This document shows, piece after piece, positions 33,233 to 41,524 of a DNA stretch of 64,000 nt. How positions within the stretch are numbered: the first letter of the stretch is position 1; every line of letters begins with the position of its first letter. The notes beneath the pieces were generated by a model. It made no database searches. It saw only the letters and a list, made by a program, of their open reading frames with translations, and was not told where the DNA came from. A program made the translations under genes and the position numbers. Location of the stretch: NCBI RefSeq assembly GCF_040783535.2, contig NZ_JBFONW020000005.1, forward strand, positions 124,001-188,000, in the 5' to 3' direction. The stretch is from Aestuariibius insulae. Its GTDB lineage: Bacteria; Pseudomonadota; Alphaproteobacteria; Rhodobacterales; Rhodobacteraceae.

Positions 33233-34423
33233 TCATCCTCCCCTCTTGCGGACACTTTCAGGTCCGTGCGGATGGTCCGCCTGAGGGTAGGGTGCGTGAT
33301 GGTGATGATGGTCCTCATCGCCGTGGTGATGATGGTGATGGTGGTGATCGTCCTGAGCTTCGAGACGGCACATCCCGGTGCAGAAATCATCGCAAAGCGC
33401 GCAATCGGCTACGTTGGATCCCGGCGCGCTGGCACCCTGCCCTTCGACATGATGGTGATGGCTTTCCTGAACCGCGCCGACCTCGGCCTCGAAGCCCAGA
33501 ACAGCCGTGCGGTACTTGCAGGTGACGCAAACCGACGGCGGAACGGCTCCGAAGGCCGGGTGGTGCCGGTCCTCGGCGCGGATATGAACATGGCGGCCGT
33601 CTTCCAAAGCCAGCACCTGCTCGCGATAGGCGCAAGCCGCGCAATTGGGGGGAGGGGTGGGACCGTCCTGTTCTAGGATGCGCTCCGCGAAGGTCTCCAG
33701 TACCTTGGGATGATCGCCCAGATAGCCTGCCGTCACAAACTCGGTCCCCGGATGGCGCGCCGCGACCTCACGCGTGAAGCCGTAGATCCGGTCGATCAGG
33801 ATCCCCGAAAAGAGGAAATAGGGGAAAACCACGATCCGCCGATACCCAAGCCGCACCGCATGTTCGAGGCACGGCTCGACCAGCGGGAAGGTCACACCGG
33901 AATAGCCCGTCTCGACCCAGCCGAACCCCATCCCTTCGGCCAGCATCCGCGCGATCTTGGCGACATTGCCATTGGCATCGGGATCGCTCGCTCCGCGTCC
34001 GATGACCACAAGACAGGTCTCGTGGCGCGGCACCGCCCCGCCGCCCGCATCGGCCTTCGCGACCGCCTCCTCGATCCGGCCCGCGGCGGCGGCGATCATC
34101 TTGGGATCGACTCCCAACTCGCGTCCATAGGACACTTCAATCCCGTGTTTGGCCGCATAGGTATTGAGCACCGTCGGGATGTCGTTCTTGGCATGCATCG
34201 CGGCAAAGAGCATCCCCGGCACCGCCAGGATCCGCTCGCAGCCTGCCTCGCGCAGCTTGTCGAGCCCATCCCGGATCACCGGATTGGCGAATTCCAGATA
34301 CCCGTATTCCGTCATCCAGTCCGGCGGCAGATAACCCGGCAGGCTCTCCGCAAGGGTCGCGAATTCATCGACCGCCGACTGGCTCCGCGAGCCATGCCCG
34401 CAGATCATCACGCCGGTCTTCAT
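33233..34423 (-). CDS. cbiX: Sirohydrochlorin cobaltochelatase CbiX with His-rich tail
   Basis: 396 aa. It inserts cobalt into sirohydrochlorin, the early-insertion step of cobalamin synthesis. GVMICGHGSRSQSAVDEFA carries the metal-binding His near the N-terminus; VIGRGASDPDANGNVAKIARM and VFPYFLFSGILIDRIYGFT mark the second CbiX repeat. The C-terminal about 110 residues hold Cys pairs (NCAACAYR, CVTCKY, CALCDDFCTGMC) and a run of eight His, then five more. Such tails occur in long CbiX proteins and may store metal or bind Fe-S. It overlaps the small upstream gene by 4 nt. Confidence 0.93.
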   Translation of the reverse strand: MKTGVMICGHGSRSQSAVDEFATLAESLPGYLPPDWMTEYGYLEFANPVIRDGLDKLREAGCERILAVPGMLFAAMHAKNDIPTVLNTYAAKHGIEVSYGRELGVDPKMIAAAAGRIEEAVAKADAGGGAVPRHETCLVVIGRGASDPDANGNVAKIARMLAEGMGFGWVETGYSGVTFPLVEPCLEHAVRLGYRRIVVFPYFLFSGILIDRIYGFTREVAARHPGTEFVTAGYLGDHPKVLETFAERILEQDGPTPPPNCAACAYREQVLALEDGRHVHIRAEDRHHPAFGAVPPSVCVTCKYRTAVLGFEAEVGAVQESHHHHVEGQGASAPGSNVADCALCDDFCTGMCRLEAQDDHHHHHHHHGDEDHHHHHAPYPQADHPHGPESVRKRGG

Positions 34424-34602
34424 GCGGGTGCATCTTCCTCGGCATCGCCCTCGACGTCCTCATCGGGCGCCTCGGACTTGCGGCCCTTCAGTGCGCCCCA
34501 GATCGCCACGCCTATGGCCACACCGATCGCGGCTCCCGCGAGCCAGTGATCGTGTCCGGCCGCTTCGCCGACATGTCCAAGATGAGCAGGCAGTGCAGTC
34601 AT
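34420..34602 (-). CDS. Small single-span membrane protein upstream of cbiX
   Basis: 60 aa; GGAGAAAG precedes the ATG. Layout: a His-containing N-terminus (HLGHVGEAAGHDHW), one membrane segment (LAGAAIGVAIGVAIWGALKG) and an acidic tail (EAPDEDVEGDAEEDAPA). It starts the cbiX-cobHLIJM operon and overlaps cbiX by 4 nt. His plus acidic patches on either side of one helix suggest a metal (cobalt) handling role similar in size to CbtB, but the CbtB signature is not evident. I recall similar Rhodobacterales-only small proteins of unknown function. Confidence 0.75.
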   Translation of the reverse strand: MTALPAHLGHVGEAAGHDHWLAGAAIGVAIGVAIWGALKGRKSEAPDEDVEGDAEEDAPA

Positions 34603-34945
34603 GTCTTTCTCCGATCTAAGCGTGCCAAAACCGGAGGATGGACGGAATTGCCCACCTCAGACGATGTGCCTGCACCGGTCCCCGATCTGGGTCGACCCGG
34701 CAAACACCTCCGTTCCGGCCCCGGCACCGGGGCGTCGTCCGGATCTGCATATCCTGCACCACCACGCGCCGCAATCGCTTCTCCCCTCGGGACGGTGGGC
34801 GGGGCGATGCTGCGGCGCAGCCGCCAGCGAGCGTCGTCCGTCCGGCCCGACATCCGCGCACGACATCCCTGCGCCCCTGCGCAATAGGCGCGCACCGGAG
34901 GACGCGCTATTTGACGGGACAACGGCAAAGCGGAAAGGATACCCG
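34603..34945. other. Intergenic region between cob operon and GST-like gene
   Basis: 343 bp, divergent, so it must hold promoters for the minus-strand cob operon and for the plus-strand reductase. I looked for a cobalamin riboswitch on the minus strand and did not find the conserved GCCACTG or AGCCAGGAGACC elements. The only structured part recognised is the repeat at 34789-34843. Long open frames here show no ribosome-binding site or protein-like pattern. Confidence 0.5.
34789..34843. repeat. GC-rich foldback repeat (copy 1)
   Basis: GGGACGG at the left and CCGTCC at the right flank an inner stem GCTGC-GGC-GCAGC and the word GCCGCCAGCGAGCG. A second copy at 37862-37921 has the same order of words with a few changes. 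Terminal inverted repeats around an inner hairpin make it look like a REP- or MITE-like unit. Confidence 0.7.
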
Positions 34946-35938
34946 ATGGGACAGCTCGTCGACGGCGAATGGCATGACACTTGGTACGACACCAAATCGA
35001 CCGGCGGCGCCTTCAAACGCTCCACCGCCAAGTTCCGCAACTGGATCACCCCAGACGGGGCGCCCGGCCCCTCCGGCGAAGGCGGCTTCAAGGCCGAACC
35101 GAACCGCTACCACCTCTATGTCAGCTATGCCTGCCCCTGGGCGCACCGCGCACTCGTCTTCCGCGCTCTCAAGGGCCTGACCGAGCTTATCGACGTCTCC
35201 GCCGTCCATCCCGACATGCTTGAGGACGGCTGGACCTTCGCAACAGACTATCCCGGCGCAACGGGAGACAGGCTCTACGACCTGCCTTTCGCCCGCGACA
35301 TCTACCGTAAGGCCGACCCCAGGATTTCAGGCCGCGTCACCGTCCCGATCCTCTGGGACATAGACCGCGAGACCATCGTCTCCAACGAAAGCTCCGAGAT
35401 CATCCGCATGTTCAACTCGGCCCTCGACGATCTCACCGGCAACACCGATGACTACTGGCCCGACGACCTGCGAGATGCCATAGAGCCGGTCAACAACCGC
35501 ATCTACGACACCGTCAACAACGGCGTCTACAAATCAGGCTTTGCCACCACACAAGAGGCCTATGACAAGGCCGTCCATCCGCTCTTCGACACGCTGGACT
35601 GGCTCGAGGATCGGCTCTCCTCCCGCCGCTACCTGATGGGCGACCGCCTGACCGAAGCCGACTGGCGGCTCTGGACCACGCTCGTTCGCTTCGATCCGGT
35701 CTATCACCAACACTTCAAATGCAATCGCCGCCGGATCGTGGACTACCCCAACCTCTGGGCCTTCACGCGAGAGCTCTACCAGATCCCCGGCATCGCCGAG
35801 ACGGTGAATTTCGATCACATCGTTCGCCACTATCACTACAGCCATGAGACGATTAACCCGAACCGCATCCTCCCGATCAATCCGGTGCTCGACTGGGACG
35901 CGCCGCATGGGCGGGACCGAAGTCAGGTCGCGGCGTAA
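34946..35938 (+). CDS. Glutathione S-transferase, glutathionyl-hydroquinone reductase type
   Basis: 330 aa from the ATG at 34946 with GGAAAGGA upstream. The catalytic motif CPWAHR (Cys63) with flanking YHLYVSYACPWAHRALVFR is that of Xi-class GSTs (EcYqjG, PcpF), which reduce glutathionyl-hydroquinones. Further family features are VTVPILWD, IVSNESSEIIRMFN, and a C-terminal all-helical domain with RLTEADWRLWTTLVRFDPVY. Soluble, cytosolic. The last codons overlap the convergent receiver-protein gene by 16 nt. Confidence 0.92.
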   Translation: MGQLVDGEWHDTWYDTKSTGGAFKRSTAKFRNWITPDGAPGPSGEGGFKAEPNRYHLYVSYACPWAHRALVFRALKGLTELIDVSAVHPDMLEDGWTFATDYPGATGDRLYDLPFARDIYRKADPRISGRVTVPILWDIDRETIVSNESSEIIRMFNSALDDLTGNTDDYWPDDLRDAIEPVNNRIYDTVNNGVYKSGFATTQEAYDKAVHPLFDTLDWLEDRLSSRRYLMGDRLTEADWRLWTTLVRFDPVYHQHFKCNRRRIVDYPNLWAFTRELYQIPGIAETVNFDHIVRHYHYSHETINPNRILPINPVLDWDAPHGRDRSQVAA

Positions 35939-36282
35939 TGCTCCACGATGGCCGCCAGATCCTCCGGCGGCGTCTGAGATTCGATGAAAGCGCAGGCATT
36001 GGGCATATGGTTAAAGATCGACCCGTCCGAAAAGAAGGTCGTGTTCGTCACAAAGATCACCCGTGCCTCCGGAAGCCGGTAGCTCGCGTAATCGGCAACG
36101 GCAAACGCGCTGCCATCCGTCAGGACCAGATCCAGCACGATGGCATCGAACGCACCGTCTCTGATGGCGGCAACAGCCTCCGCCTGAGTGTGGGCGCAGC
36201 GCGCCGTGATATCGAGCCGCGTCAGATGTCTGCGCCAGATCTGGCACAGGTCGAAATTACTTTCGACGATCAGGACCTTCAT
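35923..36282 (-). CDS. Single-domain response-regulator receiver, atypical
   Basis: 119 aa from the ATG at 36282 (a start at 36306 adds 8 residues). Receiver fold: KVLIVESNFDLCQIWRRHL, putative phospho-acceptor Asp51 in AIVLDLVLTDGSAF, and Thr79 in VIFVTNTTFF. The acidic pair that binds Mg is E7-S8 instead of DD/DE, and the invariant Lys near the end is replaced (AFIESQT, E101). No output domain. It may be a phosphorylation-independent or weakly phosphorylated adaptor. No kinase gene is nearby. Confidence 0.83.
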   Translation of the reverse strand: MKVLIVESNFDLCQIWRRHLTRLDITARCAHTQAEAVAAIRDGAFDAIVLDLVLTDGSAFAVADYASYRLPEARVIFVTNTTFFSDGSIFNHMPNACAFIESQTPPEDLAAIVEHYAAT

Positions 36283-36500
36283 TACTACCTCTGCGCGACA
36301 CCCCATCCGGTCCCCTAAACCAGGAGGTGTCGGTCTCCCAGCTTCGATTCAAAAAGGTTAATAAAGACCTAATATTTGTAAAGAGAGCTTAACAGAGCCG
36401 CAGTTCAAGTCCGCGCTATCAGAAACTTCCCATCCCTTGTGCCGTCCTCCGTTTTGCGTTTGAACCGACCGGACATCCCAGCCCCGCCCCGGAGCCTCCC

Positions 36501-36866
36501 ATGACTACCTGGATCACTATCTGCGATACCTGCAAACGCGACGGCTGGGAGACCCGCGCGCCGGGTCAGACCGATGGTGAACGGCTGGCCGCCCTGATCG
36601 AAACCGCGGCACCTGAAGAGATCCGGACGCGGCGCATCTCCTGCCTCATGGGCTGCTCGGAAGGGTGCAACATCGCGATCCAGGCCGAAGGCAAGCTCAG
36701 CTATACGCTTGGCCGCTTCGAACCCGCCCCGGACGCAGCCGAAGCCATCGTGGACTATGCCGCCCGCCATGCCCAAAGCGATACCGGCGTCGTGCCCTAT
36801 CGCGACTGGCCGCAAGGCGTGAAGGGACATTTCGTCACCCGCCACCCGCCGCTGCCGACGGAATGA
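36501..36866 (+). CDS. DUF1636-family protein (cysteine-motif, cobalamin-linked)
   Basis: 121 aa. CDTCKRDGWE near the N-terminus and CLMGCSEGCNIAIQAEGKLSY in the middle provide five Cys; four of them could bind a 2Fe-2S cluster in the thioredoxin-like ferredoxin arrangement. The family is often found next to cobalamin synthesis or transport genes, as here, where its stop overlaps the start of the cobC-type gene (ATGA). An electron-transfer role, for example reducing cob(II)yrinate before adenosylation, is a reasonable but untested inference. Confidence 0.82.
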   Translation: MTTWITICDTCKRDGWETRAPGQTDGERLAALIETAAPEEIRTRRISCLMGCSEGCNIAIQAEGKLSYTLGRFEPAPDAAEAIVDYAARHAQSDTGVVPYRDWPQGVKGHFVTRHPPLPTE

Positions 36867-37858
36867 CCGCTCCGCCTCGCGATCACGGCGGTAATCTCGA
36901 TGCCGCGATCCATCGATATGGCGGGTCCCGGTCTGACTGGCTCGATCTGTCCACCGGCATCAACCCCGTCCCCTATCCCGTCGGCGACATCCCGGCCGAT
37001 GCATGGACCGCGCTCCCTGACCAGGCCGCGACCGATCGCCTGCTCCGCGCAGCGCGCCACGTCTGGTCCGTCCCAAAGAGCGCCGGGATCATCATCGCCC
37101 CGGGCGCCTCCGCCCTGATCGCCCGGATGCCCGATCTCATCGATCTGGCGGGCGCCCATATTCCCGGCCCGACCTACAACGAACATGCCGCCGCGTTCGC
37201 GAAGACCGGTCATCACGTGAACGACCCGGACGGATCCGGCGCGTTTGCCGACATCTACGTCCACCCGAACAATCCGGATGGCCGTCTCTGGGAGGCGCAG
37301 GATCTGGGCCGCCGCGCCCTTACCATCATCGACGAAAGCTTCTGCGACACCGTTCCCCATCTCAGCCACATCGACCTGACCCGCGAGGACGGCATCGTCC
37401 TGCTCAAGAGCTTCGGCAAGTTCTGGGGCCTCGCGGGCCTGCGGCTCGGTTTCGCCATCGGCGCGCCCGAAACGCTCGACCCGGCTATCATCACGGACTC
37501 CTCCAAAAAAACGCCTGGCCGAAGCCTGACCGACCTTCTCGGCCCCTGGCCCGTCTCCGGCCCCGCGCTCGAGATCGGGGCCCGCGCGCTCGAAGATCAC
37601 GACTGGGCCAAGGCCACTCGCACCCGCCTCGCACAGGACGCCGTCCGGCTGGACGCCCTCCTCACCGGCGGGGGCGCCAAAGTTGCCGGAGGCACCACAC
37701 TCTTCCGCCTTTACGAGGTCGATGATGCAACCACATGGCAGCATCGCCTCGCCGAGCATCACATCTGGTCCCGCATCTTCCCCTATTCGAAAACCTGGCT
37801 CCGCCTCGGCCTTCCCGCCTCGGATCGCTGGGACCAGCTCCAGGCCGCCCTAAGATGA
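36863..37858 (+). CDS. cobC: Threonine-phosphate decarboxylase-like PLP enzyme (CobC)
   Basis: 331 aa from the ATG overlapping the previous stop. It makes (R)-1-amino-2-propanol phosphate, the linker between corrin ring and nucleotide loop. Seen: RDHGGNLDAAIHRYGG and WLDLSTGINPVPYPV (typical CobC/CobD start), YVHPNNPDGRLW with the PLP-contact Asn, IIDESFCD, and LLKSFGKFWGLAGLRLGF with the Schiff-base Lys. It is followed by cobD, which uses the product. A foldback repeat lies between the two genes. Confidence 0.93.
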   Translation: MTAPPRDHGGNLDAAIHRYGGSRSDWLDLSTGINPVPYPVGDIPADAWTALPDQAATDRLLRAARHVWSVPKSAGIIIAPGASALIARMPDLIDLAGAHIPGPTYNEHAAAFAKTGHHVNDPDGSGAFADIYVHPNNPDGRLWEAQDLGRRALTIIDESFCDTVPHLSHIDLTREDGIVLLKSFGKFWGLAGLRLGFAIGAPETLDPAIITDSSKKTPGRSLTDLLGPWPVSGPALEIGARALEDHDWAKATRTRLAQDAVRLDALLTGGGAKVAGGTTLFRLYEVDDATTWQHRLAEHHIWSRIFPYSKTWLRLGLPASDRWDQLQAALR

Positions 37859-37861
37859 GAT

Positions 37862-37921
37862 GGGACGGGGGGCGGGGCGACGCTGCGGCGCAGCCGCCAG
37901 CGAGCGCCGAACGTCCGTCCC
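37862..37921. repeat. GC-rich foldback repeat (copy 2)
   Basis: GGGACGG at 37862 and CCGTCCC at 37915 are perfect terminal inverted repeats around GCTGC-GGC-GCAGC. It occupies nearly the whole 64-nt gap between cobC and cobD and matches the copy at 34789-34843. It sits right before the cobD ATG, so it may influence translation of cobD. Confidence 0.72.
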
Positions 37922-37922
37922 G

Positions 37923-38834
37923 ATGAGCACGGCCCTCCTCGCCGCCGCTCTTCTCGACGCCGCCTTCGGAGAGCCTCGCTGGCTCTGGAGCCGCGCCCCT
38001 CACCCGGCCGTCCTCATGGGCCGCGCCGTAGGCGCGCTCGACACCCGCCTTAATAAAGGCGCAGCCCGCAAGGCCAAAGGCATAGCCGCCCTGATCCTCC
38101 TTCTCGCCGCCGCCCTCCTGATCGGGGCCCTTCTCGCGGCTCTGCCCGGCAAACTCGCCGAAATCCTGACCGCCGCGATCCTGCTCGCCCAGCGCAGCCT
38201 CTCCGATCACGTAAAGGCGGTCGCACAGGCCCTCCGCCTCTCGACCGCCGAAGGTCGCCGCGCCGTCGCCCGCATCGTGGGCCGCGACACCGCCGGAATG
38301 GACGATCCCGCCATCGCCCGCGCGGCTATCGAAAGCGCTGCCGAGAACCTCTCCGACGGCGTCACCGCGCCCGCCTTCTGGTTCCTGATCGGCGGCCTTC
38401 CCGGCCTTTTCGCTTACAAAGTCGTCAATACCGCCGACAGCATGATCGGCTACCGCACCCCGCGCCACGAGGCCTTTGGCTGGGCCGCCGCCCGGTTCGA
38501 CGATGCACTCAACTGGATCCCCGCCCGCCTGACGGCCCTCGCGATCAAGGCGGTCGCCCCGCGCCCGATCCGCTGGTCGGACATCACTGCCGATGCGCGC
38601 CTGCACCGCTCGCCCAATGCCGGTTGGCCTGAAGCCGCCATGGCCCATGCGCTGAACATCTCGCTTGCCGGCCCGCGCAGTTACGAAGGGCAGCTCACCG
38701 ACTTCCCCTTCGTTCACCCCGAAGGCCGCAAATCCATCGGCCCGGCCCAGATCGACAGCGCCGTCACGCTGCTTTGGCGGGCCTGGGGTGCAGGTCTCGC
38801 GATCGTCTTTGCGATAACCCTGCTTTGGCCATGA
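37923..38834 (+). CDS. cobD: Adenosylcobinamide-phosphate synthase (CobD/CbiB)
   Basis: 303 aa from the ATG at 37923; reading upstream would translate the repeat. Integral membrane enzyme joining aminopropanol (phosphate) to adenosylcobyric acid. Family signatures: LLDAAFGEPRWLWSRAPHPAVLMGR, VGRDTAGMDDPAIARAAIES, AENLSDGVTAPAFWFLIGGL, KVVNTADSMIGYRTPRHEAFG and RFDDALNWIPARLTA. At least four membrane segments, including LILLLAAALLIGALLAALPG and a final AWGAGLAIVFAITLLW. Confidence 0.95.
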   Translation: MSTALLAAALLDAAFGEPRWLWSRAPHPAVLMGRAVGALDTRLNKGAARKAKGIAALILLLAAALLIGALLAALPGKLAEILTAAILLAQRSLSDHVKAVAQALRLSTAEGRRAVARIVGRDTAGMDDPAIARAAIESAAENLSDGVTAPAFWFLIGGLPGLFAYKVVNTADSMIGYRTPRHEAFGWAAARFDDALNWIPARLTALAIKAVAPRPIRWSDITADARLHRSPNAGWPEAAMAHALNISLAGPRSYEGQLTDFPFVHPEGRKSIGPAQIDSAVTLLWRAWGAGLAIVFAITLLWP

Positions 38835-38937
38835 CACGTACCGCTCTGCCTCACCTTGCGGCGCCTCCAAACCCCGCTACTCTGCGCGGCATCCCTGACG
38901 CGCCAAAAGGCCGCCCCAAGCCGGACCGGACCCCGCA

Positions 38938-39807
38938 ATGAACACGACCCCCAAAGACGTGGCCCGGCGGATCTCCAAAGGTGAAACCTGGCTCCAGCGC
39001 CGTGCCATCGGAACCCTCTGGCGCCTGCGCAACACCCTGCCGCCCCCGTCGGGCAGCGGCACCGTGCTCTTCGCCCTTCCGCTGGTCTCCAAGGCCCGCT
39101 CCGATGACTGGTCCCGGGTCGAGGCCAATCTCGCCCAGACCCTCGCGAGCTTCCGGAACCAGACCCGCCCCGATTGGCAGGCCGTCATCTGCGGCCAGGA
39201 CCGCCCCACCCTGCCCGAGGACGACCGCATCACGTTTCTGCCCTTCGACCAGCCCGACGCCTTCTTCGACAAAGGCGCGAAGATGGCAGCCCTCGCCCGC
39301 CACGCCCTCACCGAAGGGCCCAAGGAAGGCTACTACTTCCCCTTTGACGCCGACGACATCCTCCACCCCAAGGTGGTGGAACACATCCTCACAGACGACA
39401 ACGGCGCGGGCTATTTCATCGACAAGGGCTACATGATGCATGCCGAAACCGGCCAGCTCGCCGCCCTCCAACCGCCCGATGCGCGCTTTCCCGAGGCGAC
39501 CGAATTCCTGCGCTCCTGCGGCTCCTCCACCGCCATCCGCATCGACCGCCGCGCGGGCGCCGATATCGGCGCGCTCATCGCCAAACGCGGCGCCCACCGC
39601 AAAGTGCCTCGCAATATGACCCATTTCGGCCTGCACATGACGCCGATCCCCTTTCACGCCGCCCTCTATGTCGTCGGCCACGGAGAGAACATGCGCAAGC
39701 GCCGCGGCAAGATGGACGGCAAACTCAAGCATCTGGACATCTCGCCTTTGACCGGCGACGAAGCCGACAGCGTCCGCCGACAGTTCCGGCTCGGAGATCT
39801 CGCATGA
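38938..39807 (+). CDS. Glycosyltransferase-like protein, tandem paralogue 1
   Basis: 289 aa, cytosolic (no signal peptide). GT-A-like pattern: LFALPLVSKARSDDWSRVEANL at about 44-65, FRNQTRPDWQAVICGQDRP, and the putative metal/nucleotide-sugar motif FPFDADDILHPKVVEH with DADD at 137-140. The C-terminal part has LRSCGSSTAIRIDRRAGADI and ALYVVGHGENMRKRRGK. It is the first of three homologous genes joined by 4-nt overlaps. Surface polysaccharide or protein glycosylation is likely, but the substrate is unknown. Confidence 0.78.
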   Translation: MNTTPKDVARRISKGETWLQRRAIGTLWRLRNTLPPPSGSGTVLFALPLVSKARSDDWSRVEANLAQTLASFRNQTRPDWQAVICGQDRPTLPEDDRITFLPFDQPDAFFDKGAKMAALARHALTEGPKEGYYFPFDADDILHPKVVEHILTDDNGAGYFIDKGYMMHAETGQLAALQPPDARFPEATEFLRSCGSSTAIRIDRRAGADIGALIAKRGAHRKVPRNMTHFGLHMTPIPFHAALYVVGHGENMRKRRGKMDGKLKHLDISPLTGDEADSVRRQFRLGDLA

Positions 39808-40643
39808 CCCTCCTTGCAACGCTCCGCCAGCGCATCGACGAGATCCGCCAGGCCCGCGCTTGGCAAAAGGCGAATCCGCTCGCCCCGCCCTCCGCCGATC
39901 CCAAGGTGATCTATGCGATCCCGCTGGTCTCGCGCCGCCGCTCCGATGACTGGGACGTCGTGGAAAGCAACCTGGCCCGCACGATGGCGGCCCTCGACCG
40001 GCAGACGGATCCGAACTGGACCGCCCTGATCTGCGGGCAGGACCGACCCGAAGGCGTCCGCTTCGACGACAAGATCCAGTTTCTGCACTCCGGTGCATCG
40101 GACAAGTTCAACGACCGGCCCGAAAAGGCCACTCAGCTCGCGCGCCATGTCCTCGATACCGAAACCGGGGACGGATACCTTTTCCCTCTCGATGCCGATG
40201 ACCTTCCGCATCCCAAGCTGACCGAGCATATGCGGACCGACAATAACGGCCACGGCTACCTGATCGACAAGGGATATATGTACGATGTCGCCGACAGTCG
40301 GCTCGCCGTGCTGCAACCCTCGAACCGGCAGTTTCCGAAGGCCAAGCGGTTTTACAACCATTGCGGCTCATCGGCCGCCTACCGCTACGACAGACGAACC
40401 GGGGCGGACTTTACCGGCCTTCTTCTCGAGCGTGAGGTCCACAAAAAAGTCCTGCAACACGCCCGCCGCTACGGCTTCCATCTCAAGCTCGTTCCGTTCC
40501 ACGCGATGGTCTATGTCGTCAATCACGGGGAAAACCTTCGAAAAAAGCGCGGGAGCCTCGATCGCAAGATGACCCATTTCGATAAAAGCGCGCTGCCGCC
40601 CGATATGGCCCGGCAGGTCAGGGAGACGTTTCACCTCGAATGA
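39804..40643 (+). CDS. Glycosyltransferase-like protein, tandem paralogue 2
   Basis: 279 aa. Same layout as its neighbours: YAIPLVSRRRSDDWDVVESNL, RQTDPNWTALICGQDRPEGV, LFPLDADDLPHPKLTEHMRT (DADD 130-133), YLIDKGYMYDVADSRLAVLQ, NHCGSSAAYRYDRRTGADF and VYVVNHGENLRKKRGSLDRK. The shared IDKGYM and CGSS-A/T-R-x-DRR blocks show that 1 and 2 are the closer pair. The start overlaps the stop of paralogue 1 (ATGA). Confidence 0.78.
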   Translation: MTLLATLRQRIDEIRQARAWQKANPLAPPSADPKVIYAIPLVSRRRSDDWDVVESNLARTMAALDRQTDPNWTALICGQDRPEGVRFDDKIQFLHSGASDKFNDRPEKATQLARHVLDTETGDGYLFPLDADDLPHPKLTEHMRTDNNGHGYLIDKGYMYDVADSRLAVLQPSNRQFPKAKRFYNHCGSSAAYRYDRRTGADFTGLLLEREVHKKVLQHARRYGFHLKLVPFHAMVYVVNHGENLRKKRGSLDRKMTHFDKSALPPDMARQVRETFHLE

Positions 40644-41473
40644 CCGACGCCATCCGCCTTTCCGAACTCTTCAAGCCGAATTCGCCGATCCAACGGCGTA
40701 TCAAAGGGGCCGTGTTTCGCGCGACCACCCGGCTGGCTCCTCCGTCAAACAGCCCGGAAGTCATCTTCACCATCCCGCTTGTTGGACGCGAAAAGACAGA
40801 GACCTGGCCGACCGTGCAGCGCCTTCTGACCCAAACGCTCGACAGCCTGATCCGCCAGACCGACCCCGCATGGACCGCTATGGTCTGCTGCCAGGATCGG
40901 CCCGACCTGCCGGACGATCCCCGCATCACGCACCTGCCCTATAAGGGCTCGAGCCGCGGCTCGGATCGCACCAAGAAGATCGCCACCCTCTTTGACGAAA
41001 TCGGCCACCGCCGAGGCTCTGACGGTTACGTCTTTCATCTCGACGCCGACGACATCCTCCATCCGGAACTGGTCGAATATATCCGAACCGACAATAACGG
41101 CCAGGGCTACGTCATCGAGACAGGATACATGTACGAAGAAGCGCTACCGACGGTCGTGCCTCTCGGCCCGGAGCCCCCATTCTGGAAAATCTGCGGATCC
41201 TCCAATGCCCTCCGCTTCGACCATCGCGGCAGAAAGACATTCACCGAGGTTATTCGCCGCCGTGGATCCCATACCGAAACGCCCGCGCGCATGGCCGATT
41301 ACGGCTTCACGCTCGCTCCGATCCCGTTTCCGGCGGCGTTCTATCTCGTGAACCACGGCGCCAGTATCAGCGAGCAAAGAGGCCGCAAGCCCAGTCGCGA
41401 TCGCATCTTGGAAAGCGAAGCCCTGCCCGATCAGGAGCGCGACAGGATCCTCAAGGACTTCGGTCTCGCGTAA
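40640..41473 (+). CDS. Glycosyltransferase-like protein, tandem paralogue 3
   Basis: 277 aa, more diverged. FTIPLVGREKTETWPTVQRL, IRQTDPAWTAMVCCQDRPDL, FHLDADDILHPELVEYIRTD (DADD 135-138), VIETGYMYEEALPTVVPLG, WKICGSSNALRFDHRG and FYLVNHGASISEQRGRKPSR. The GT-A-like motif and the CGSS and VNHG blocks are kept, but the basic RR following CGSS is altered, suggesting a different acceptor. Overlaps paralogue 2 by 4 nt; convergent with smc. Confidence 0.77.
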   Translation: MTDAIRLSELFKPNSPIQRRIKGAVFRATTRLAPPSNSPEVIFTIPLVGREKTETWPTVQRLLTQTLDSLIRQTDPAWTAMVCCQDRPDLPDDPRITHLPYKGSSRGSDRTKKIATLFDEIGHRRGSDGYVFHLDADDILHPELVEYIRTDNNGQGYVIETGYMYEEALPTVVPLGPEPPFWKICGSSNALRFDHRGRKTFTEVIRRRGSHTETPARMADYGFTLAPIPFPAAFYLVNHGASISEQRGRKPSRDRILESEALPDQERDRILKDFGLA

Positions 41474-41524
41474 AGGCAAAACGCGCAGAGCGTGGACCGT
41501 CCTCGGGCGCCGATCTAACGCTCC

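Noticed and set aside
33266..33676. Plus-strand Met/Val-rich frame opposite the cbiX tail
   Set aside because: It is the complement of the His-codon run in cbiX, not an independent membrane protein.
34700..34790. Sequence resembling a tRNA-like 3' end (CCTGCACCACCA)
   Set aside because: No matching 5' acceptor strand, T-loop or anticodon arm at suitable distance.
34603..34945. Possible second cobalamin riboswitch ahead of the cbiX operon
   Set aside because: The conserved GCCACTG and AGCCAGGAGACC boxes are missing on the minus strand.
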